Under the pieces are notes generated by a model. It worked only from the letters and a program-made list of their open reading frames with translations, did no database searches and was not told the origin of the DNA. DNA of 64,000 nucleotides from Echinarachnius parma. Taxonomy: Eukaryota > Echinodermata > Echinoidea > Clypeasteroida > Echinarachniidae. Position numbers and translations under genes: made by a program. The stretch covers positions 62,001 to 126,000 of the forward strand of contig JBAMJV010003323.1 in assembly GCA_037951105.1 (NCBI GenBank), read 5' to 3'. This document shows, one piece after another, positions 11,826-22,600 of this stretch. The first letter of the stretch is position 1, and every line of letters starts with the position of its first letter.

Positions 11826-12814
11826 TATTCTTGACTGGATCCAGCAAAAACATGTCACACAGAGGAGTCCGTCTGTGCATATAAAGCTGCAGAATAGTCG
11901 TCGTATTGCAACATGCATAGTGCATATACATGTACATCTACATCAAACATTACGAGGGCAATCACTATATGTGCTACAGTGAGCGAGATCTTGTAAATTT
12001 TACATGATCTCATTACCAGAGGAAAACTGTGGCAGAACATACGGCCTTGGAATGTGTGATAGACAGTCTGTCTGTTGACAACTGGTGCACCAAATTGAAG
12101 AAGAAAAAACAGCCCAGTAACTTAACCCTTTATATGTAAAACTACTATTCAAGTATCACTGAATTATAACTGTTAGTTTTTAATAATAACTTATGATACA
12201 AGTTATAGTATTCTGTTTGACCAAAACTGTATACTATCCCTTTAATTTATAAAAGCTAGCAGAGTTTCATGAATATCTATCTGCCCCTTGGCGATTATAG
12301 GAGTAACTAGTGCAACTCTCACCCCCCCCCCCCCCCCCCCCTTTCAAAGGAAATTACAGAGTTGACCCAGAAAATGTTGGCATCTTCCTAATTTCCACCA
12401 ATATCCTGTACAAGTTATTAAACTTTGGCTACAGCTGTACCCTTTTATCATTCATTTGACAGTTACATTATTATGTAACTGGGGATTAAAAAAAAGGTTA
12501 GATCACCCTTCCTGTATGTTATCACGTATCTCTGTACTCTCTCTGTAACTCCTGGAGTGCCATGCTCACATTTTTGCGAGTTACAATACACATAAATGCC
12601 ATAGAGCATTAAAATCCCTGGCACTTTAAGGAGGGAACTGGCGGGAACTGGCGGGAACTGGCGTGTTGTTACAGTATGTAATATGTTTTGTTTTTTACCA
12701 AACATTAATTTATGAATAGATTCTTTTTCTATTTATTTAATGAGGAAGAATTCTTCATACAGGAAAGAGGTTTTTGCCATACAGATTGCAAACAAGTTCC
12801 CTTTTTATAATTAA
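11826..12814. other. non-coding stretch with poly-C and a 10-bp triplet repeat
   Basis: No exon is seen. A 20-nt poly-C tract lies at 12322-12341. Near 12630-12663 the block GGCGGGAACT is repeated three times in tandem. Confidence 0.6.
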
Positions 12815-13328
12815 AGGGATAGTTGAGTTCTGGTAGAGAGAGTACAGTTTTTAATAGTCAAACTGAATTTTAGTAACCAAAACCTGCACCATGCTCAAAA
12901 GGAATACAAAAATTACAAACGACAAGTAAAAAGCCTGTTATCATTCAAAATATAGCTGTTTAAACGCATTTGTTTAAACCATTTTAAATAAAATTTTGTG
13001 CATGTGATGTTTTGTTGAAATAGTGATTAGATAGAGAGATAATCAACAACTATCTAAAAACCTCTTTTGAATTTTTTTAAAAAGAGGAAGCATTTTAAAA
13101 CGAATTTTAATGGTTGGTTCAAAATTATTGAATACTTGTGGGGCCCCACATTTATTACAAATGGTTATGTTTATGGATATTTCAGCCATTTCTGAACCGA
13201 TTTTGATCAAATAAAGTTTATTCTGCCATTAAAATTGTATGCTGTTTCAAATTTGACACTCCGTTTTTCATTATCTCACAAAAAATTATTTTGTGTAGCG
13301 CCCTCTATACCAAAACTCAACTATCCCT
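12815..13328 (+). mobile_element. TTAA-flanked MITE, family B, copy 2
   Basis: TTAA at 12811-12814 and 13329-13332 flank termini AGGGATAGTTGAGTTCTGGT and the complementary right end ACCAAAACTCAACTATCCCT. The body matches copies at 9999 and 48507, including the 'tggggccccacatttatta' block. No open frame of note. Confidence 0.9.
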
Positions 13329-13339
13329 TTAAAGATTCA

Positions 13340-14560
13340 CGCTTGTTTCAATTTGTGCTGAGCTGTGCCCATATGTTTAGAAAAACAGACTATAAAACAT
13401 ATGTTCATGTCAAACATTTCATCGAGCAGCATATACAGCCTGTATCATGCTTTTAAATTAATCTGTGCCTAGCTTGACTCATTTATCATGAAATCTTGTT
13501 TAATAAACATACTGTAAGTTTATATTAAACATACTTCATGATCATGTTTGTGCTTGAGTAATGTTTGCATAATATTTTATATGGAGATTGCAGCATTTGA
13601 ATGTGAGCAAGAAATCTTTGACATAATTTATATGTGAACCTCCCTTCAGTGAAGTGTAGCCTGCATCATCCTTATCAATTCAAGTTGTGCCAAGCTTTGC
13701 CTATCTATCATGTTCCAGGAAACATGTTTCATGATCGTGTCTGCACTGGATTAATGTTAGCATGATAGCTAGATAGAGATGATAAAATCAGTTTTGATTA
13801 TGAACAAGTTCTTGTTTTATGTTTGAACATCTCTTCAAAGCAGTACAGCCTGTATCATACTTGTTTAATCCTTTCAGAAGTGCTCCCGAAAATACTTGGG
13901 CTTGGGGTGTATGGAGGTTTTAGCAACATCAATCAGTTCTGAATAAGTTAAAGTTAATTCGTGCAAACCTCTGCCCATTTATAATGATATCTTAAAACAA
14001 TGTCACATTCACATTAAAACAATATGGTACTGTTTATTTCATACATGTATCTATACTATCAATCAATTGTATTGTTTTTGGCATGTGAATCTCTCCTAGA
14101 ATCAAGTGCAGCCTGTATCATACTTGTTTATTTTTCAATTTGTGAAGAGCTTTTGCCCATTTATCATGATATAACAGATATTAGAGATGGAACAATTTGG
14201 ATTGTTTTCCATGTGTGAACCTCTCCTAGAATCAGTGCAGCCTGTATCGTACTTGTTTATTTAATTTGCAAAGAGCTTTTGCACATTTATCATGATATAA
14301 CAAATATAAGAGATGAACAATTTGGATTGGTTCCAATGTGTGAATATCTCCACAAATCAGTGCAGGCAATATATACCATGCTTGTTTATTTAATTTGTGA
14401 AGAGCTTTTGCACATTCATCATGATTATCAAATATTAGAGATGAACAATTTAGATTGTTTCCCATGTGTGAACCTCTCCTAAAATCAGTGCAGGCAGTAT
14501 ACATACCATGCTTGTTTATCTAATTTGTACAGGGAGCGCTTGCCCATGAACCATGATAAA
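13340..14560. repeat. tandem repeat array, unit about 130-250 bp
   Basis: Seven or so units share 'cagcctgtatcatacttgtt' followed by 'taatttgtgaagagcttttg' and 'cccatttatcatgat'. The last units (14107-14530) have a period close to 129 bp, a multiple of three. This makes a minus-strand frame (14504-14232) look protein-like with repeated CAKAL..LNKQ, but it is an array artefact. Confidence 0.85.
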
Positions 14561-14684
14561 TGTTGCAGCTGGTCTCGTTAATCAATAGAGTCGAGACGGA
14601 GGAGTCGGTTCTCCCATCCCATGAATATAGATAGAAAAGGGCCAGGGAAGAGGATGGATGTGAAACAAAAACACATTCTCTTAA

Positions 14685-15244
14685 AGGGGAATTCCACCCC
14701 AGAAATGTGATGTTTGCTATAAAATGAAGTGAATATGAAGAATCATGATAAAAAATCTGAGCCAAAACGGTAGAGCATTAAAAAAAATTATGACAGGATG
14801 AACTTTGCTCCGATTTTAGTATCATTCGCAATTGCTATCGATCGTGACGTCACTTGCGAGCTGCAGCCATTTTGACTTCTACATGGAAATTTTACAAAAT
14901 TTAAATTTTCTTAATAACAAAGCAAATTTATGAGCATACAAATTCCAAAGAGGTTGGCCCATCGATATTCTTCTATGAATTCGTGAAAACAAGCAGAGAA
15001 AAATTAATTTTTAGCAACGAAAATGAGAAATAAGTGTATTTTCATGTACTAAAGCCATGGCGAGTTGCTCGTCACTGATGTTGCATATGGCGGCAATTTT
15101 GAAACGATCGCTCATTACTACATGATGTTCAAATAGGTATAACTCCCGTGTTTCTTGTCCGATTTTGATCAAATTTTCACCAATTATGACTCTTATTCTG
15201 CTTATTCAAATAACGAATGGTTTTATCAGGCCCGGAATACCCCT
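14685..15244 (+). mobile_element. TTAA-flanked MITE, family A, copy 1 (560 bp)
   Basis: Flanked by TTAA (14681-14684 and 15245-15248). Termini AGGGGAATTCC and GGAATACCCCT form imperfect inverted repeats. A second copy at 38621-39180 is the same length and highly similar, so transposition of this family was fairly recent. No transposase frame, hence non-autonomous. The right TTAA is also the left boundary of a family B fragment. Confidence 0.92.
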
Positions 15245-15248
15245 TTAA

Positions 15249-15480
15249 AGGGATCATTCAGTTTTGGTTTAGAGGGCGCTTCAAGAAATAATTTTGTTGT
15301 AAGGTAATGAACAACTAAGTGTAAAACTTGACAGAAAGCACGATTTTAATGACAGAATCAACTTTGTTTGATTAAAATCGGTTCAGGAACATCACATTTA
15401 CACTTTTTGATAACAAATTGGTTGCAACTTGAGATGTCTGACGGGAGCCCTAATGTGTTAACGGCTGCTTTTTTTAAATT
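15249..15480 (-). mobile_element. family B MITE fragment, reverse orientation
   Basis: Beginning at the TTAA shared with the family A copy, the sequence AGGGATCATTCAGTTTTGGT and what follows ('agagggcgct', 'taatgaacaac', 'ttgattaaaatcggttcagg') matches the right end of family B read in reverse. The opposite terminus is not found, so this copy is truncated. Confidence 0.65.
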
Positions 15481-16698
15481 GAAAATTACCATGCAAGCAT
15501 CATGGAATTACAACTATAAATGATAATTTTAAAAAATGAAAAAATCCATGATACATAGATTCAGAATAGAACGGAAACGAGCCAGAGACTAGAGAGCCTT
15601 GGTTCTCCTTGCAATTTGTTTTCTAAGAATACACATTCAATATTGCAATATACATGTATACAGTATGTCACACTCCTGTATACAATAAACACATATTCAT
15701 CATTAATTCTTGAATACAATATTGATGTTTTCTTTATGCTTACCTATTGGTTTCCAATTGTGTGATGAGATGTAATGTGTTTACAGCAGGTGAGACATGT
15801 ATAGAAAGAGAAAAAAACAAAAACAAATGCATTTTGTTAGAATTTATGATCAAATTATTAAAAATACATAAAAGTTATAATCTCTTGATTTCTCAAATAT
15901 AGCCTCTGTCGTCATCAAATTTAATACCACAGAGTAAAGGATGATTTGAAAAAAGGGTAATTTATAATAGTATGATATATACATAAATTACATGCAATTA
16001 TACATATTTTGCATAGATTGACTTTTAAAATGAAAAATAACTCTATCACTTCACACATCAACAACAATTTTGAAGTCACCCTATTTATACAAAATATCAT
16101 AATTTGTTAATGATTTTTGTATCAAATAAGAGGTAATGATAATAACAATGATGTTTGCGATTTATATAGGGCCTAATATGATTGATAATCATCTCTAAGC
16201 GCTGATGAGTACTTTCTTATTTACTTAGTAAGTAAATCTTAATTGTGATTTTTGCAGACAAAATCCTGACTTTGTCATAACTGGTCACAAATATATACAT
16301 GTATAACAAAGTATTGTATGAAAGGGATAAGACAAATTACAGATAAAAGTAATTAAAAACCAATTCAGGACATACACGTATTAGTTCACAGCATTATAAA
16401 CATTCAATCAATCACTGTATATATATATTCACATTCAGGCATTGATTGATCACAGTCTTTTAAAAAGGGTAAATGTAATTCCGCATTTGTAGTGATTGCC
16501 ATCAATCGCACCACACATAAATAATGTAGAGTAGTGACAGAAATTGATAACTGTCGTGATTTTGTCACAAGAGGGCTCACTTCCACAATGTGCTTGTGTA
16601 CAAATGGACTGCAGGTGACCTTCATGTACAGTATAATATAGCTAGTCAATCAACTACATACTCTACCCCTCTCACAAACACTGACTCAAACATACACC
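15481..16698. other. non-coding stretch with a dispersed repeat fragment
   Basis: AT-rich, no exon seen. A fragment at about 16132-16205 ('gatttatatagggcctaata' and 'gattgataatcatctcta.gcgct') recurs at about 63075-63142 and looks like part of a dispersed repeat family. Confidence 0.55.
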
Positions 16699-16960
16699 AA
16701 GCCCCCCCCCCCCCCCCCCCACTAACTTTGTCCTAGGTAGCTCGATATCTGCTTGACAAAATTTCTCTCTTATTAATTTTGTAGATGAGATTTACACACA
16801 AGGCATTACATTTTTTCTCTCATACTACTGTAGTGTAGATGAACAAAAAATAGTAGTTGCCCGATTGGGCAACCAAACTTGACCATTTATGAAATTTAAC
16901 TTGCCCGACATAATGTTTACTTGCCCCAGGCAAGCGGGCAAGTGCTAGTGTCAAGCCCTG
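16699..16960 (+). mobile_element. hAT-like MITE with 8-bp target duplication and poly-C terminus
   Basis: CATACACC is duplicated on both sides (16691-16698 and 16961-16968). The right end reads GCTAGTGTCAAGCCCTG, complement of the family end CAGGGCTTGACACTAGC. The left end is AAG, then a 19-nt poly-C (16702-16720), then CACTAAC, so the poly-C replaces the middle of the left inverted repeat. The inside has TTGCCC/GGGCAA motifs like the copies at 17703 and 54825. An 8-bp duplication is the hallmark of hAT elements. No transposase frame. Confidence 0.8.
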
Positions 16961-16986
16961 CATACACCAAGGCTAGATATTCAATT

Positions 16987-17230
16987 CCCCCCCCCCCCCC
17001 CCCCCCCCTGTAGCCCCAGAAAAATACAAAAATTTTCAAGTAGTAGTGGCCTCAAAACAGTATTTGATGGCCGCAAACAAAGAAAAACATGGACAATTAG
17101 TTTGGGATTGCTTTGCACATTTGGGCTAGTTAGATTTGGATTTCATTTCATTTTAGTGGCGATAACCTAATTTGTTTTGGCCCCAGCCGGCTAGTGAGCT
17201 TTTTCCACCAATCCATACAAACACTCTCAT
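16987..17230. repeat. poly-C tract and degenerate hAT-like fragment
   Basis: A 22-nt poly-C at 16987-17008 is followed by sequence with 'gtggcc', 'tgggctagt' and 'ttggccccagccggctagtg', resembling the GGCC-rich hAT-like copy at 55118. Neither end nor target duplication can be seen, so this is a tentative assignment. Confidence 0.4.
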
Positions 17231-17702
17231 TATACTTGATGGATTCCATAAACACATAAACTAGAAAGAAAAAAGAAACAGATGCATCACATGTGATAAC
17301 CATAATTATAGTTCAGTAATTTGAAATCATCCAAGAGCGGACGGGTTAAAAAAATAAAGGATTAGAAATGGGGTGAAAAACCAACTTACAGTCAGTCTTC
17401 TCCTGGATATTTAAACAAACAGACAAAAATAAATACACAGCGAACAATCAAAAGCCCAAGGCATCAGGCTTTCTCCGAAGTAACGAGCCATAGATAAGAA
17501 GAGAGAGGCAGATCTCATGAATTAACGATTGGCCAGTGGTGCTTTGAAAAATTCATGGTATAACAACGGATAAACTGTAGCTATATCGATATGCGCGCAT
17601 CATACTCTGCATTATCTTTTATGCAATGCAATGCATTTTAGATGTACTGGTCAGATAGTGGCAAATGACACGGACATACTTGTTTTAACCCATTGCCTAT
17701 GG

Positions 17703-17960
17703 CAAGCCTCTGCACTAATTTTTTTCCTTCTTTCCTGGCCCATTTGGGCAAGTACAATAACAAATGTTACAATTTTATTTACTTGCCCCAATGTAAAATC
17801 TATTTGCCCTCTTACGTACTTCTAGATGAGATTAACACGTATGAAATGACATTGTTCTCTCGTAGTTGAACCTGTTCGGCCAAGTAGCTATACATTTTTA
17901 CTTGCCCAATGCCAATTCTGCTTGCCCCCGGCAAGCAGGCAAATGCTAGTGTCGAGCCCT
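17703..17960 (+). mobile_element. hAT-like MITE with 8-bp target duplication
   Basis: GCCTATGG occurs at 17695-17702 and 17961-17968. The right end is GCTAGTGTCGAGCCCT; the left end CAAGCCTCTGCACTAA is its imperfect complement. Several TTGCCC motifs inside match the element at 16699. One base at each edge is ambiguous because target and terminus share C/G. Non-autonomous. Confidence 0.78.
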
Positions 17961-17968
17961 GCCTATGG

Positions 17969-19829
17969 CTATGAGATTCCGCTGAGCCCTGTATAAAGCC
18001 CTCTGCAGACAGAGCCGACTCGACCGGTTTTCATTCCGATCGGCTCAGTTTTCAGTGCCTCGCGACACACATTTTGCCAGTCGAGAGACAGTCGGATGCC
18101 AGTTGGGGCCGATTCAACATGATAAATCTGCTCCGACCGACCGGGCCCAACTCTAGCCTGATTGAAACCAGTCGGTTTGAATGTCAAATTTCACGAAGAT
18201 TCTCTGCTTTCCTTTTGATGAATTTAAACACGAAATATAACAAAAAGGCCCAACTTAAATTCTTCTCCTTTAATACAGAGCAACCCCAAATCAGTAAATG
18301 TTATTGATCAAGAAATAAGTAACAACATATCCCCACTCCCTTGAAAGTGGCAGAAAACCGGCGCAATCTTTTCATGCATATAAAGGCACAACCGTTTGTC
18401 GCACAAAAAGCCATATATCATTTTAACTCTCCATTTAAACCACCTCCAGAAAAAATAATTAAATAATTTAATTTACAATGTAGAGAAGAGACAGACAGAC
18501 CTAATAAGGCACCCACAAATTATTATTCAGGTTAAAAGCTTCCTGTTTTTTGTTGAGAAAGAAGGGCAAAGTAATATTCTAGAATTGGGTCAATTAAAAC
18601 CGAACAATAATAAAGCGACTATTTCATTTGATACAAGACGTCATCATTATAAAAAAGCTGTTTCATTATGGCCAAAATATCGCTTTGATATATAGCATAT
18701 CATGAAAAGAAATATATTCTATTTATTGTTTTTCTTAAGTGAACATTTGTTCTGAATGAAAAGCATAAATGCAGCCTCTATATTCCCAATTTACTTGCCC
18801 CATTTTTGTTTAATCAAAATTTGTTAAATGGGAGATTTTGACACTTTAAATTGATAAAGATCAGAAAGACATTTCAAAGGAAATGTCAATTAGTTGCAAT
18901 TCCTATACAAAAATAGAGAGTGAAAGTTTATATTGAATGCAAATCAACAAGCGATTCTACATCGCATCTCTTTCAAAACTCTTAAAAACAATACCTGCAT
19001 AAATTGGGGGAAATGCATCATAATACAAAAAAGAAAACATCTTTTAAATAATTGAGACGTTTTTTTTATTAACCCATTGAATTGAATTGAATGAAGTATT
19101 TTTGGGGTTTAACATGCCTTCTCCATAGACGCCATTCTGGGTATTTTGGGGACCATTCCCGGCCCAATTTCTGCCCCATTGGTATCAGAGGAACTCATCA
19201 AGGACGAGAGCTATTTTTAAGGCAAAATTGATCATTATTTTCCTCTACAAATCGTCAACTCTTATTTTTTCTACCTTTTAATGACATAAACATGTAGGTG
19301 GAAAATATTAAGTAATGACAATTTTAAGACAAATATGAAGCAACTTTGCCGCAAAGTTGCCAATTTGAACACCAAAATCTGTCGCCAATTTAGGGATTTT
19401 CCTAAATTATAGCGATTTACGCAATGATAAAAATCATTTAAAAAATAACTAAAGCAGGTAGAGTAACACAAATAGAGAAATGTATACTCTGCATCTTCTT
19501 GCTGAAGTGTAGGATACCAACCCACAAATTTGTGGGACACCGTCCTTGGTGGGTCACATTTTAAGTTGCCTCCTGCAAGACAGCACTAATATCACTCATC
19601 TGTCACACACATTGGCCCCAGTCCATTCCCCTTTGTGCACACAAGAGAGATGGGAAGCTAACCAAGGTGATCCACCCACAGCATTTTTTTAAAGCTGTAC
19701 CTACATGAACTTGATTGACACTCATTTTGCACTGATAAACTTAATGCAAATTTGTTGAGGATCATTTGTTCTCCAAAACTGAACATAAATAGGGTGGGTG
19801 TGAGTCATTGATGTTGGTAAATATTTTTG
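17969..19829. other. non-coding stretch, no gene seen
   Basis: A GC-rich patch at about 18000-18180 contains repeated 'gatcggctc', 'gagccgactcgaccggt' and 'ccgaccgaccgggccc' words, probably an old repeat. Near 19072-19170 a TTAACCCATTG...TCTCCATAGACGCC...GGGGACCATTCC fragment resembles the mini-element family J. No exon can be supported. Confidence 0.5.
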
Positions 19830-20032
19830 CTCGTTTAATATTTCGCGCTAAGCCACACAAAAACTCATTTGCGTCTTTTTAATTTCGCGGCCGAGCAAGT
19901 GTTCGCACGCATTGCAAATCGCGCATTTTTATTTGCGGGTTTTAATATTCGCGGACACCGACTTCAGCGCGAAATCCACGAAAATTAATGCAACACGAAA
20001 ATTACCACGTTTATGTTTACAGTATTGGGGGC
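19830..20032. repeat. degenerate dispersed repeat, TTTCGCG-rich
   Basis: The region repeats 'taatatttcgcg', 'tttaatttcgcgg' and 'aatattcgcgg' words and ends with 'gtttatgtttacagta', a common invertebrate MITE style. Only one end is convincing, so the boundaries are approximate. Confidence 0.4.
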
Positions 20033-20068
20033 AACAATCTACATCAATGGTGGTCAAGCATCTCCCCT

Positions 20069-20070
<2 letters not shown>

Positions 20071-20100
<30 letters not shown>
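20071..20100. repeat. 30-nt poly-C tract
   Basis: Uninterrupted run of 30 C after 'ccccttg'. It is the longest of the poly-C/G tracts in the window. The length in the assembly may be approximate because such runs are hard to sequence. Confidence 0.9.
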
Positions 20101-20102
<2 letters not shown>

Positions 20103-20249
20103 AATCCCTTTAGCAACCTCAGTGTCCACGGACCTTTTGCAGTCATGGTGAAGGGTAGAATAATATTTGCCACATATTTCCGGAGGCTAGGTTGTGTGGC
20201 ATGAAATGTTTGCTTTGCAGTTCCATTCGACTCCATCATCGTTCTTTAA

Positions 20250-20507
20250 AGGGTACCACCACCCAAAAATAATATTCTTATAAATGAAAGCTCACATCTT
20301 TAGTAGTCCATTCCACCAACATGTCCAACAAAATATGTTTCCAGATTGGAAAATGCATCACCATTCTAAAGCATGCGTTCATGGGTCTGCATGTACTTTG
20401 TTTATGAATTACACAACCCTTTGCAAATTGTTGGGTATCTATTTGGTATATCACAAAACGGTACCAAAACATTTAATTATGTGTTGTTCTTTGCCTTGTG
20501 GTCCCCT
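20250..20507 (+). mobile_element. TTAA-flanked MITE, family D, copy 1 (internally deleted)
   Basis: TTAA at 20246-20249 and 20508-20511. The start AGGGTACCACCACCCAAAAA and the end GTGGTCCCCT match copies at 57499 and 60535. This copy lacks about 150 bp of the internal GC-richer part seen in those (the 'cgaacgaatcgcccggga' region). Non-autonomous. Confidence 0.85.
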
Positions 20508-21309
20508 TTAAAGAATGTCTTTATAAACCAATCATTGCTTTAATAATCATTGCCACAAGCATGTTTCATCAAAAACCCACAACAAGCTCATCATTAAAGC
20601 ATCTGGTGGGCGATTTCACGCATATGAAACGCCCAGGAGAGTTAGGGGAAAATTCAGAAAGATAACTGTAAATTTCTGTTTTAATTGCACAATGATGTGA
20701 GATATAGTTTATCATCTATGTATTGACTAAACTAATGAAAAGTGAAAGCCAAATTTTAATTTTTTTTGAGAAAATCGTGTGAAAAGAAATATGAATTATC
20801 TGTGAATATGCAAAGACTATACCAAAACAAAACAATAAGACTAACATGTTAGCAATCACATAATTTAGATATCATTTATAGTAAAAGTTTGAGAGATGGA
20901 CAAAAAATAAAGAAAAAAAAAGAAAGAAAAAAGAGAAAAAAAAAACAACATTGCCTATCAATATTGTCACTGCTCCACAAAGATGATACTGTACCGATGG
21001 CTTACATTATTAGTGATCCCCAAAATCAGTTTTGATTTGATCAGAATTTTGGGGTGATTATTGTCACTATTTTAAAATATTTTGGAGAACTTTTGAGAGT
21101 AGCTTAACTAAAGGGGAAAATGACTGTCTAAATACCGGCAATTATGAATAATACTTTCACGTACTCCAATTCATAGACTGATAATTTGTCCCAGAGAAAA
21201 AAAAATCAAGACTGATCAATCTTTTGTTTCTTTCTCCAGGAAGTTCATATCTCAGGTAGATCATGTCTGGAAATCATTTTGAGCATGTTTCCACAAAATA
21301 ATTGTTGAG
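20508..21309. other. non-coding stretch, no gene seen
   Basis: AT-rich, with an A/G-rich run near 20906-20946. It would be intronic if the exon at 21552 splices to anything on the low-coordinate side. No exon or element is supported. Confidence 0.5.
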
Positions 21310-21551
21310 CTATCCTATCAATGGGCCTCTAATTTTGGTCATTCGCTCGTTGTAAACAATCCTAACTGTTAACACAAAGCTCACTTCAAAATTATACAAA
21401 TTCATCTTGCTATCTTACCAATGGGTCTGAAACTTATTTACAACCGTAAGATTCAGGTAAAAAGCAGATTCCATTGCCAAACATTCTTTGATACTATTTA
21501 TCAATTCTACAAACCCATCTTGCAGTGCTCAACAGTATTTTCTTATCTTAC
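21310..21551 (-). repeat. two degenerate copies of the adjacent exon's donor boundary
   Basis: Read on the minus strand, the last part of the exon plus its donor (CTTACGGTCGTGAA.., TTTCAGGCCCATCG|GTAAGATA, at 21584-21543) recurs at about 21452-21412 as CTTACGGTTGTAAA.., TTTCAGACCCATTG|GTAAGATA, with roughly 33 of 40 bases equal. A weaker version with AGGCCCATTGATAGGATA lies at about 21350-21312. The first bases of the intron are repeated too ('gcaagatg..tttgta.aatt'). The middle copy keeps a GTAAG donor but has no visible acceptor just upstream. Confidence 0.75.
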
Positions 21552-21871
21552 CGATGGGCCTGAAATTCCTTCACGACCGTAAGGCCGGAACTGGCACTCG
21601 ACTTCTCCGTACTCTGGTGGATCGCGGCAGCAGCCGCGATCACGTTCCTTCCTTCCCCCGCGACCTTCTCCTGATGGAGTCGCTCGTGTTTGAAGCCTGA
21701 CCGCCGAATGACGTGTCGCTTTACGCTCTGACTCGTCCAAGCTTTGTTCTGCGGGCTCGCGATTACATCCGCCCTATTCTTCCTTGCGATGGCAAAATCC
21801 TCACCCATGTGTTTCTTGATGAAGTCATCCATGCTGGTGTTTTTGGTTTCATTTCGTTTAGCGAGGGCCAT
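21552..21871 (-). CDS. candidate first coding exon, unrecognised basic protein
   Basis: On the minus strand an ATG at 21871-21869 in a good Kozak context (AAAAAGATGG) opens 106 codons plus two bases, ending at a strong donor (CATCG|GTAAGATA, GT at 21551-21550). The frame is also open upstream to an ATG at 21955, but that start has no support. The exon is far richer in GC than its flanks. The peptide is hydrophilic and basic: an N-terminal segment TSMDDFIKKHMG (residues 12-23), a basic stretch with KRHVIRRSGFKH (51-62) and a short poly-Ala (79-83). S-M-D-D-F-I-K-K resembles the UAP56-binding motif (S-L-D-D-I-I-K) of mRNA export adaptors such as ALYREF, FYTTD1 and POLDIP3, but eight residues are thin evidence. 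The donor phase matches exons at 2027 and 42616. Confidence 0.72.
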
Positions 21872-22299
21872 CTTTTTAGCTGAGCAGAGTTTGGTGTCAC
21901 TTTTTAACAATTGAAATGTGGTTTTATTCCCTTTAAAATGATGAAGTCTTGTCATTGGATGGGTGAAGATAGAAGCAAGTATAATTATGTTATTATACTT
22001 CCTTTGAAAAAAAACTCACAACTTCTTCTTTACTTCGAATTCATACTAAAATAGTCGCCATCCTCCCTTGATGATCATTATACAATTGGCTTCCTGATAT
22101 GTGCCAGGTTTTGGGGTTCTGCCAAGATTAACAAAAATCATCCCAACAAAAAATGAAACAACAAAATAATGGATACATCCAATTCTTTACCAGATGCTGC
22201 TTGAAATTGGATGACAACAGATCCGATACTAGTATGAGACGACTCTTCTATCACAGCAAAAGAGAATGTATTCCTCTAGATCGCTCATTTGAGCAACGT
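21872..22299. other. region 5' of the 21.6 kb exon
   Basis: It would contain the 5' UTR and possibly the promoter for the minus-strand exon starting at 21871. No TATA box or initiator can be picked with confidence. An isolated TTAAAGGGAATAAA word near 21930 resembles a MITE terminus but has no partner. Confidence 0.35.
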
Positions 22300-22600
22300 G
22301 AAGTACCTCCATCAACTAGTTATGGTTCAGTTCTGCAGTCTCTATCAAATTCAGATGTAATTCCGAGAATATGATACTACAGCCTCCAAAGAATTAACTT
22401 GACCAAGCATATTCCTCCAGTTATGACTACCCTATTGCAGTCTCAAAAGAATCAACTTCAGCAAGTTTATACGTCTATAGTTCAGATATAAAATGCCCAG
22501 AGCTCAGTCCTGCAGTCTCCAAAGAAATCAACTTCAGTAAACAAGCATATATACTTCTAAAGTTCAGATATAATGCCACAAGTAATCATACTCCTCCATG
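22300..22600. repeat. tandem repeat, unit about 80-90 bp
   Basis: Three units carry 'cagtctc.aaagaatcaact' followed by 'aagcatat..tctaaagttca' and 'gatataatgcc' (anchors near 22380, 22438, 22525). It lies upstream of the exon at 21871. Non-coding. Confidence 0.7.

Noticed and set aside
14232-14504. Minus-strand frame with repeated CAKAL..LNKQ peptide
   Set aside because: Produced by an array with a 129-bp period; other units of the same array have stops in this frame.
19912-20239. Frames with poly-Pro or poly-Gly
   Set aside because: They read through the 30-nt poly-C tract at 20071-20100.
21548-21955. Longer version of the 21.6 kb exon starting at the ATG at 21955
   Set aside because: The ATG at 21871 has a much better Kozak context, and the extra 28 codons are AT-rich like the flank.
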